Source: Hyphomonadaceae bacterium (GTDB lineage: Bacteria; Pseudomonadota; Alphaproteobacteria; Caulobacterales; Hyphomonadaceae). Taken from it: a DNA stretch of 5,546 bases. The stretch is taken from NCBI GenBank assembly GCA_030696545.1, contig JAUYSA010000280.1, positions 1-5,546 on the forward strand, written 5' to 3'. The first letter of the stretch is position 1, and each line of letters starts with the position of its first letter. Of the stretch, positions 1 through 5,115 are shown in pieces. Position numbers and translations under genes: made by a program. The notes beneath the pieces are model-generated. The model searched no databases and was not told the DNA's origin. It saw nothing but the letters and a program-made list of their open reading frames with translations.

Positions 1-1
1 G

Positions 2-166
2 GACGAGGCGCGGGCGATGTATTACGGCGAGGCCGAACACCGCCCTGTCTGGGGCGAGGTGACGCTCGATGTCGCCAAGGACCTGATCGAGGAAGGCGTG
101 CCGGCCATGCCGATACCCAAGCCTTTCGCACCCGAACCGCCCCGGCGCAAATCCCGGATGAACTAG
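2..166 (+). CDS. C-terminal fragment of an unrecognised protein (5' end outside window)
   Basis: An open frame enters at the left edge and ends at TAG (164-166), giving 54 visible residues. It begins DEARAMYYGEAEHRPVWGE, continues with a short acidic, helix-like stretch (DVAKDLIEEG) and ends in a proline- and arginine-rich tail (PKPFAPEPPRRKSRMN), as expected of a flexible soluble C-terminus. G/C-ending codons and a clean stop before the map promoter support real coding. I do not recognise the family. In several alphaproteobacteria sfsA lies upstream of map, but this tail does not look like SfsA to me. The frame is fairly secure; the function is unknown. Confidence 0.6.
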   Translation, partial: DEARAMYYGEAEHRPVWGEVTLDVAKDLIEEGVPAMPIPKPFAPEPPRRKSRMN

Positions 167-185
167 CGCCCCGGGAGGCGATTTT
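167..185 (+). terminator. possible weak intrinsic terminator after the upstream gene
   Basis: Directly after the TAG, CGCC (167-170) can pair with GGCG (177-180) around a six-base loop, followed by ATTTT (181-185). The position and T-run fit an intrinsic terminator. The stem is only 4 bp, so this is a weak call that could be chance in GC-rich DNA. Confidence 0.25.
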
Positions 186-192
186 CGACCGA

Positions 193-221
193 TTCGCAAG
201 GTTGGTCCGGCGTGCTACACT
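193..221 (+). promoter_or_regulatory. predicted housekeeping sigma-70-type promoter for map-radC
   Basis: TTCGCA (193-198) as -35 and TACACT (216-221) as -10 are separated by 17 bp. TG at 213-214, one base before the -10, gives an extended -10 form. Transcription would start near 228, leaving a leader of about 25 nt before the map ATG at 253. The promoter overlaps the possible upstream TTG start at 202, which argues that translation begins at 253. This is pattern matching by eye. Confidence 0.5.
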
Positions 222-252
222 GGGCCTGAGCCTCAAGACCGAGACCAAACGA

Positions 253-1095
253 ATGACCACCTCAGCTTTCATCGAAGCATCAGAAGCGCCGGCGCGCTAT
301 TCCAGCCAGATCAAGCTGCATGGGCCCGAAGCTTTCGCGGGAATGCGCAAGGCCGGGCGGCTGGCCGCCGAATGCCTCGACATGCTTGCGCCACATGTCG
401 TGCCCGGCGTGATGACGTCGACGCTGGATGATCTCGCGCGCGATTTCGTGCTGGCGTGCGGCGGGATTCCGGCCTGCCTGTTTTACAAAGGCTATCGCCA
501 CACGGTCTGCACGTCGGTGAACCATGTGGTGTGCCATGGCATTCCCGGCGCCAAGGCGCTGAAGGAAGGCGATGTGGTGAACATCGACGTGACCGTGATC
601 GTCGACGGCTGGCATGGCGACACCTCGCGCATGTATTCTGTCGGCGGCGTGAAGCGGAAGGCGATGCGCCTGATGGACGTCACCTACGAGTCCATGATGA
701 AGGGCATCGAGGCGATCAAGCCGGGCGCGCGCCTGGGTGATCTCGGCGCCGCGATCCAGGACCATGCCGAACGTCAGCGCTATTCGGTGGTTGAAGCATT
801 CTGTGGCCACGGGCTTGGCCGCGTGTTCCATGACTCGCCGAACATCCTGCATTTCGGCCGCCGGGGTCAGGGTGAACAGCTTCTGCCGGGCATGATCTTC
901 ACGGTTGAGCCGATGATCAATCTGGGCCGCTCCGACGTGGCGCTGCTATCGGATGGCTGGACGGCGGTGACGCGCGATCGTTCGCTGTCGGCGCAGTACG
1001 AGCATTCGATCGGGATCACCGAGACGGGGGTGGAGATTTTCACCACGTCACCCAAGGGGCTGCACACGCCCCATACCTCCGGCCAGATGGACTGA
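253..1095 (+). CDS. map: type I methionine aminopeptidase
   Basis: Removes the initiator methionine from nascent cytosolic proteins when the second residue is small; a dinuclear metal M24-family (pita-bread fold) hydrolase. The 280-residue product is close to the usual bacterial length (E. coli Map is 264) with a modestly longer N-terminus. All catalytic positions are visible: His95 (VCHGIPG), metal ligands Asp112 (NIDVTV), Asp123 (HGDTSRM), His186 (CGHGLGR), Glu219 (TVEPMI) and Glu250 (QYEHSI), plus the conserved His193 (VFHDSPN). ATG 253 is chosen over an in-frame TTG at 202, because the longer form adds a 17-residue unconserved-looking tail and its start lies inside the predicted promoter. 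The Shine-Dalgarno is weak (GAG at 241-243). radC follows after 9 bp, so the two are probably co-transcribed, as in other alphaproteobacteria. Confidence 0.96.
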   Translation: MTTSAFIEASEAPARYSSQIKLHGPEAFAGMRKAGRLAAECLDMLAPHVVPGVMTSTLDDLARDFVLACGGIPACLFYKGYRHTVCTSVNHVVCHGIPGAKALKEGDVVNIDVTVIVDGWHGDTSRMYSVGGVKRKAMRLMDVTYESMMKGIEAIKPGARLGDLGAAIQDHAERQRYSVVEAFCGHGLGRVFHDSPNILHFGRRGQGEQLLPGMIFTVEPMINLGRSDVALLSDGWTAVTRDRSLSAQYEHSIGITETGVEIFTTSPKGLHTPHTSGQMD

Positions 1096-1104
1096 TCGGT
1101 CCAG

Positions 1105-1821
1105 ATGGCGGACGGGGGGAAATCAAAGACCGGAACCTCGGAAGGTCCGACAAAGCATTATCACGGTCATCGCGAACGGCTGCGCCAGCGCATCATGGAA
1201 GGCGATGGATCAAGCCTGCGCGACTATGAGCTGCTGGAATTGCTACTCTGCGCCTTCATCCCGCGCGTCGATACCAAGCCGATCGCGAAGGAACTGATCG
1301 CCAAGTTCGGCACCGTCTCGGCGGCGCTGGGCGCCTCACCCGAGCGGCTGATGGAGGTGAAGGGCATCGGCGAAACCGCCGCCGCCTATATCCGCGCAGC
1401 CAACCTGTTGATGCAGCAGGCGGCGCGGGACGAGGTGGTTGACCGGCCCGTAATCTCGAACTGGGCGGCGCTGCTCAACTATGTGAGCCTCAGGATCAGG
1501 CACGAGAAATCAGAGCAGGCGCGCGTGCTCTATCTCGACCGCAAGAACAAGCTGATCGCCGACGAGAAGGTGGCCCAGGGGACGGTGGATCATGCTCCCG
1601 TCTATCCGCGCGAGATCGCCCGCCGTGCGCTGGAGCTTTCGGCCTCGTCGATCATTCTCGTGCATAATCATCCCAGTGGCGACCCGACACCGTCGCGCGC
1701 CGACATCGAACTGACGCGCGAGATCGAGAAGGCGCTCGCCCCGCTGGAGATCAAGGTCCACGACCATCTCGTCGTCGGCGCCAAGGAGACGATCAGCATG
1801 AAGGCGAAGGGCCTCATCTAG
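1105..1821 (+). CDS. radC: RadC family protein (JAMM/MPN domain, UPF0758)
   Basis: A 238-residue protein with standard RadC architecture. An N-terminal region (about 20-100) includes the family-typical DYELLELLLCAF stretch and a helix-hairpin-helix (LMEVKGIGETAAAYI, about 82-96) of the DNA-binding type. A C-terminal JAMM metalloprotease-like domain (about 115-238) carries His187-Asn-His189-Pro-Ser-Gly and Asp200, with Glu154 as a likely upstream acidic partner; the zinc-site residues are therefore intact. Historically named as a DNA repair gene, but the founding E. coli radC102 mutation proved to lie in recG, and the biochemical role remains unsettled. ATG 1105 lies 9 bp after the map stop with no obvious Shine-Dalgarno, which fits coupling to map translation. 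The family call is very firm, the function is not. Confidence 0.95.
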   Translation: MADGGKSKTGTSEGPTKHYHGHRERLRQRIMEGDGSSLRDYELLELLLCAFIPRVDTKPIAKELIAKFGTVSAALGASPERLMEVKGIGETAAAYIRAANLLMQQAARDEVVDRPVISNWAALLNYVSLRIRHEKSEQARVLYLDRKNKLIADEKVAQGTVDHAPVYPREIARRALELSASSIILVHNHPSGDPTPSRADIELTREIEKALAPLEIKVHDHLVVGAKETISMKAKGLI

Positions 1822-1868
1822 CGCGTCTCCAGTCCGCGCGGATTGCTGCGATGCGGCACAGCCTTCGC

Positions 1869-1896
1869 TTGCCCTTGCACTGATCGCGGCTAGGGT
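1869..1896 (+). promoter_or_regulatory. predicted promoter of the first MFS gene
   Basis: TTGCCC (1869-1874) as -35 and TAGGGT (1891-1896) as -10 are separated by 16 bp. This places a start site near 1903 and a leader of about 36 nt before the TTG start codon. No terminator with a T-run is visible after radC, so read-through from the map-radC unit is also possible. Confidence 0.4.
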
Positions 1897-1906
1897 GTGC
1901 CCCGGA

Positions 1907-1925
1907 ACGGCGCGTGAGCTGCCGT
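1907..1925 (+). promoter_or_regulatory. small leader hairpin just before the ribosome-binding site
   Basis: ACGGC (1907-1911) is perfectly complementary to GCCGT (1921-1925) around a nine-base loop. The structure ends one base before the Shine-Dalgarno sequence (1927-1933) and would fill most of the predicted leader. It may keep the ribosome-binding site exposed or modulate it. A 5-bp stem can easily be chance, so this is tentative. Confidence 0.25.
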
Positions 1926-1926
1926 C

Positions 1927-1941
1927 AGGGAGGTTATATTG
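1927..1941 (+). promoter_or_regulatory. strong Shine-Dalgarno fixing a TTG start
   Basis: AGGGAGG (1927-1933) lies 5 nt before TTG (1939-1941). The only downstream in-frame ATG codons are inside membrane segments (first at residue 79), so this site decides the start of the first transporter as a non-ATG codon. Confidence 0.75.
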
Positions 1942-3435
1942 GCGGTTGCACCAGCGACGTCGGCGGGGGATGCCCCGGCCGGTGGGCAGAACTACGGATC
2001 ACGAGGGTATCGCGGCTATGTGCTGCTATCGCTTACCCTGGTTTACACGCTCAACTTCATTGACCGGAACCTGCTCGGCGTTGTCGCGCAGCCGATCATC
2101 GCGGAGTTCGGGCTGACCGATACGGAATACGGCTTCCTCAACGGGCCTCCGTTCGCGCTGTTCTACGCCCTGATGGGCATTCCGATCGCCATCGCCGCCG
2201 ACCGTTACAACCGGGTCGTGATCATGGCGTTGTGCATCGCGATATGGTCGCTGATGACCGCGCTGTGCGGCTTTGCTTCCAGCTTCGTCTTCCTGCTTAT
2301 CGCGCGGATCGGCGTGGCCATCGGCGAGGCAGGCGGTACGCCTCCCTCCAACTCGATCCTTGCTGACTATTTCAAGCCGAAAAGCCGGGCCAATGCGCTG
2401 GGCATCTTCGCCATGGGCGTGACGCTCGGCGGCGCGCTGGCCAACGCCTTCGGCGGGCCGATTGCGGGGCTGACTGACGAAACTGTCGTCGGCTTCTTCA
2501 ACAGCATCGGCATCGGCGATATCCATGAGCAGTTGGGCTGGGGCGAGAATTTCGGCTGGCGCTTTGCGTTCATCGCGCTCGGCCTGCCGGGTATCATCGT
2601 TGCGCTGATCCTGCTGTTCACAGTGAAAGAGCCGCCGCGGGGCTATTCGGATCCGCCGGGCGCGCAGCGTGTTCAGAAGGCCAGCATTACAGAGACGCTG
2701 AAAGAACTCGGCTCGAAGCCGACCTTCTGGACGATGTCGCTGGGCGCCGCCCTTGTCGCGCTGGTGGGCTATGGCCTGTTCGGCTTCCAGGCGCCGATGA
2801 TGCAGCGCCTGCACGGCATGTCGCCTGGCACATTCGCGCTGCAGTATGGCGTGCCGCTGTCGCTTGTCTCGGCGGTGGGAACGTTTGCTGGCGGCTACCT
2901 TGCCGAACAGCTGTCTCCGCGCTCGCCTGCTGCGGTGGCGTGGCTGCCGGCGGTGGGGCTGGGTCTTGCGATCCCGCTCTACATCTGGAGCTTCTATCTC
3001 GAGCCCGGCACGCTGCAGCTGATCGTCTGGGGCGCTGGCGCTGCTGCGCACTACAGCTATCTCGGCGCGCAATATACGATCGGCCAGGGTGTTGTCTCGC
3101 AGCGCTCGCGCGCTTCGGCGATTGCCATCCTGCTGTTCATCATCGCGCTGATCGGCAACGGCCTCGGGCCGCAGATCGTGGGTATTCTGTCAGACATGTT
3201 CATGAAGATGCAGATCGACGCGGCTGGCATGGGCGACGTGCTGACCACCACGATCTGTCGTGGACGCGACCTGTCGGCGCTGACCGAAGCGCAGCAGGCG
3301 GTGTGCGTGACCGCTTATGGCGAAGGCCTGAGGCAGTCCATGGCCGCGACCATCCTGTTCTTCATCCCGGCGGCGGCGTTCTACCTGCTCGCCGCGCTGA
3401 CCCTGAAGAAGGACATGGTGGCCAAGCCGGTCTGA
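1939..3435 (+). CDS. Spinster-like MFS transporter, first of a tandem pair
   Basis: A 498-residue inner-membrane transporter of the major facilitator superfamily, Spinster-like subfamily. About 12 membrane segments are visible (approximately 27-50, 64-86, 93-112, 115-134, 150-172, 207-229, 261-283, 300-321, 332-352, 358-380, 390-417, 466-489). Subfamily motifs are NFIDRNLLG in TM1 (Asp42, Arg43), motif A AADRYNR (Asp88, Arg89, Arg92) and ARIGVAIGEAGGTPPSNSI in TM4 (Arg123, Glu130). From memory, Asp42 and Glu130 match acidic residues discussed for proton coupling in the Hyphomonas neptunium Spinster structure. The cytoplasmic TM6-TM7 linker has VKEPPRGYSDPPGA. Relative to its downstream paralogue it has about 22 extra residues in the TM5-TM6 loop (about 177-200). 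Cys440 and Cys456 sit in a long TM11-TM12 loop. The start is TTG, supported by the Shine-Dalgarno. Family secure; substrate and transport direction unknown. Confidence 0.92.
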   Translation: MAVAPATSAGDAPAGGQNYGSRGYRGYVLLSLTLVYTLNFIDRNLLGVVAQPIIAEFGLTDTEYGFLNGPPFALFYALMGIPIAIAADRYNRVVIMALCIAIWSLMTALCGFASSFVFLLIARIGVAIGEAGGTPPSNSILADYFKPKSRANALGIFAMGVTLGGALANAFGGPIAGLTDETVVGFFNSIGIGDIHEQLGWGENFGWRFAFIALGLPGIIVALILLFTVKEPPRGYSDPPGAQRVQKASITETLKELGSKPTFWTMSLGAALVALVGYGLFGFQAPMMQRLHGMSPGTFALQYGVPLSLVSAVGTFAGGYLAEQLSPRSPAAVAWLPAVGLGLAIPLYIWSFYLEPGTLQLIVWGAGAAAHYSYLGAQYTIGQGVVSQRSRASAIAILLFIIALIGNGLGPQIVGILSDMFMKMQIDAAGMGDVLTTTICRGRDLSALTEAQQAVCVTAYGEGLRQSMAATILFFIPAAAFYLLAALTLKKDMVAKPV

Positions 3436-3463
3436 GGCTGGTTCACATAACTCACTCGAAAGC

Positions 3464-3500
3464 ACGGCCGGACACCTGACAGTGTCCGGCCGTTTGCGTT
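3464..3500 (+). terminator. strong stem-loop intrinsic terminator between the two MFS genes
   Basis: A perfect 12-bp stem, ACGGCCGGACAC (3464-3475) with GTGTCCGGCCGT (3482-3493), encloses a six-base loop CTGACA (3476-3481). It begins 28 nt after the stop of the first transporter. The downstream T-tract is broken (TTTGCGTT, 3493-3500), but the stem is long and GC-rich. It probably ends the first transporter's transcript and separates the two genes into distinct units. Confidence 0.82.
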
Positions 3501-3514
3501 CGCAGCATAACAGC

Positions 3515-3580
3515 GTTGTCAGAACGTCCATGTCGCTCGCACGGCGATTCAGGGTGGACCGCGTGATGCAAAGTTGTCAG
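3515..3580 (+). repeat. direct repeat GTTGTCAG, two copies
   Basis: GTTGTCAG occurs at 3515-3522 and 3573-3580, 58 bp apart, in the spacer upstream of the second transporter. Its TGTCAG core is the reverse complement of the CTGACA found in the terminator loop (3476-3481) and in the palindrome at 3602-3618. No convincing -10 box lies at the right distance from either TTGTCA, so they are more plausible as regulator half-sites than as -35 boxes. This is inference from a short word. Confidence 0.35.
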
Positions 3581-3601
3581 CTTCGCCCCAACAAGAAGTC
3601 A

Positions 3602-3618
3602 CCGGCCTGACAGGCTGG
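3602..3618 (+). promoter_or_regulatory. 17-bp imperfect palindrome before the second MFS gene (operator or RNA hairpin)
   Basis: CCGGCCTG (3602-3609) and CAGGCTGG (3611-3618) form 8-base arms with a single G·T mismatch around A3610. It ends 5 nt before the Shine-Dalgarno of the second transporter. As DNA it could be an operator. As RNA it would fold into a stem of about six pairs with a TGACA loop, echoing the loop of the terminator upstream. Its role is not known. Confidence 0.4.
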
Positions 3619-3623
3619 GGTTC

Positions 3624-3639
3624 GGGAGAATATCGGATG
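3624..3639 (+). promoter_or_regulatory. Shine-Dalgarno selecting the ATG start of the second MFS gene
   Basis: GGGAG (3624-3628) lies 8 nt before ATG (3637-3639). This favours that start over the in-frame TTG at 3574, which has no ribosome-binding site and would add 21 residues encoded by the repeat- and palindrome-bearing leader. Confidence 0.7.
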
Positions 3640-5091
3640 GGCACGCAGACCGGCGCGATCAGCGCCGACACGCCGGCATCAGACTCGCAGGGTCATCTCA
3701 CCGGATATGGGACCAAGGCGTATCGAAGCTACGTCCTCAATGCGTTGCTGTTCGTTTACATCCTGAACTTCCTCGATCGTGGCCTGCTAGGCATCGTGTC
3801 CGAGCCGGTGATGAACGAGCTGCAGATCACCGATGGCGATTTCGGCCTGCTGACCGGCATTGGTTTTGCGCTGTTCTATTCGATCGTGGGCATCCCACTT
3901 GCGCGCTACGCCGAGGTTGGCAATCGCACCTGGATCATGACGATCTGCATCGCGCTGTGGTCGGCGGCGACGGCGCTGTCGGGCATGGTCGGGCAGGTGG
4001 AAATCGGCGGCGTGGTTATCAGTGGCTTCGTGATGCTGCTGCTGTGCCGGGTTCTGGTTGGCGTGGGCGAGGCGGGTTGCACGCCGCCGGCCAACTCGAT
4101 CATCGCGGATTATTATCCGCCCAAGCGGCGCTCGACCGCGCTGGGCTATTACGCGATGGGCGTCACGGCGGGAACGCTGTCGGCCAACCTGATCGGCGGG
4201 CCGGTTGCGGATGCCTTTGGCTGGCGCACGGCCTTCATGCTGATTGGCGTGGCGGGCATTGTGGTCGCGATTGCGTTCCGCCTGACGGTGAAGGAGCCCC
4301 CGCGCGGCTATTCTGACCCGCCGGGGGCGGTGCGTCCGGCAAAGGCGAGCTTTGGGGACGCGCTGAAGGAACTATCGTCGAAGCGTTCGTTCTGGCTGAT
4401 GGCGGCGGGGGCGACGCTGGCGTCATTCTGCGGCTACGGCATCACGACATTCCAGACCTCGTTCCTGATCCGCACGCATGGCGTGACGCTAACCGAGGCG
4501 ACGCTGCTGTTCAACGTGCCGTCTGCCTTCGCCGCGTCGGTTGGCGTTGTGATGACCGGGTGGATGGCCGAAAAGATCGTGAAGCGGCATCCGAATGCGA
4601 TCGCGTGGCTGCCGGCCATCGGGCTGGTGGCGTGCGTGCCGTTCTACCTGCTGGGCTTCAGCGCCGAGAACAAGTGGATCGCGCTGTTCGGCATCTGCAT
4701 GGGCGCGGGCATCAAGTATGGCTACCTCGCGGCCCAATACACGATCGGGCAGGGCGTGGTGGGCGCACGCACGCGCGCGACGGCGACGGCGATCCTGCTG
4801 TTCATCATCAACCTGCTTGGCTATGGCGCGGGTCCGCCGTTCATTGGCTATGTTTCGGATATCTTCTTCACGATGTCGGCCAATGCCGAGGGCTTCGCGG
4901 ACCTGGCCCGCGCATCCTGCAAGGGGGCAGCTTTGCAGGCTTTGCCGGAAGCAACGCAGGCTTTCTGCCGCGCGGCCGAGGCGAAGGCGCTGCAGAATTC
5001 GCTGCTGATCACGTCGGTGCTGTATGCGCTGCCGGCCGTGTTCTTCATGCTCTGCATCAAGACGCTGCAGAAGGATCTGGTGGCGAAGTAA
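3637..5091 (+). CDS. Spinster-like MFS transporter, second of a tandem pair
   Basis: A 484-residue inner-membrane MFS protein from ATG 3637, plainly paralogous to the upstream transporter along its whole length. Shared features are NFLDRGLLG in TM1 (Asp47, Arg48), CRVLVGVGEAGCTPPANSI in TM4 (Arg138, Glu145), the cytoplasmic linker VKEPPRGYSDPPGA, AWLPAIGL and LAAQYTIGQGVV. It differs in three ways. Motif A reads YAEVGNR (Glu93, Val94) instead of ADRYNR. About 11 extra residues (VEIGGVVISGF region, about 121-131) lie between TM3 and TM4. The TM5-TM6 insertion of the first copy is absent. Cys428 and Cys444 in the TM11-TM12 loop have the same 16-residue spacing as in the first copy. The upstream terminator implies its own promoter, but I could not find a convincing one in the 201-bp spacer. 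Substrate unknown. Confidence 0.92.
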   Translation: MGTQTGAISADTPASDSQGHLTGYGTKAYRSYVLNALLFVYILNFLDRGLLGIVSEPVMNELQITDGDFGLLTGIGFALFYSIVGIPLARYAEVGNRTWIMTICIALWSAATALSGMVGQVEIGGVVISGFVMLLLCRVLVGVGEAGCTPPANSIIADYYPPKRRSTALGYYAMGVTAGTLSANLIGGPVADAFGWRTAFMLIGVAGIVVAIAFRLTVKEPPRGYSDPPGAVRPAKASFGDALKELSSKRSFWLMAAGATLASFCGYGITTFQTSFLIRTHGVTLTEATLLFNVPSAFAASVGVVMTGWMAEKIVKRHPNAIAWLPAIGLVACVPFYLLGFSAENKWIALFGICMGAGIKYGYLAAQYTIGQGVVGARTRATATAILLFIINLLGYGAGPPFIGYVSDIFFTMSANAEGFADLARASCKGAALQALPEATQAFCRAAEAKALQNSLLITSVLYALPAVFFMLCIKTLQKDLVAK

Positions 5092-5115
5092 GCGGGATCG
5101 GTTACATCGGGGCGG

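Noticed and set aside
202..252. In-frame TTG extension of map by 17 residues
   Set aside because: The start lies between the predicted -35 and -10 elements, has no Shine-Dalgarno, and adds residues outside the usual Map length; ATG 253 is preferred.
1833..1842. 10-bp palindrome TCCGCGCGGA after radC as a terminator
   Set aside because: No loop of usable size and no following T-run; GC-rich palindromes of this length are common by chance here.
2026..3072. Long open frame of 348 codons on the minus strand
   Set aside because: It lies wholly opposite the first MFS gene, is full of Arg/Gln/His as expected from the reverse complement of GC-rich coding DNA, and has no recognisable domain.
3516..3521. 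TTGTCA as the -35 box of a promoter for the second transporter
   Set aside because: No -10-like hexamer lies 16-18 bp downstream; the second TTGTCA at 3574-3579 fails the same test.
3574..3636. In-frame TTG start extending the second transporter by 21 residues
   Set aside because: No ribosome-binding site precedes it, the region carries repeats and a palindrome typical of a leader, and ATG 3637 has GGGAG at good spacing.
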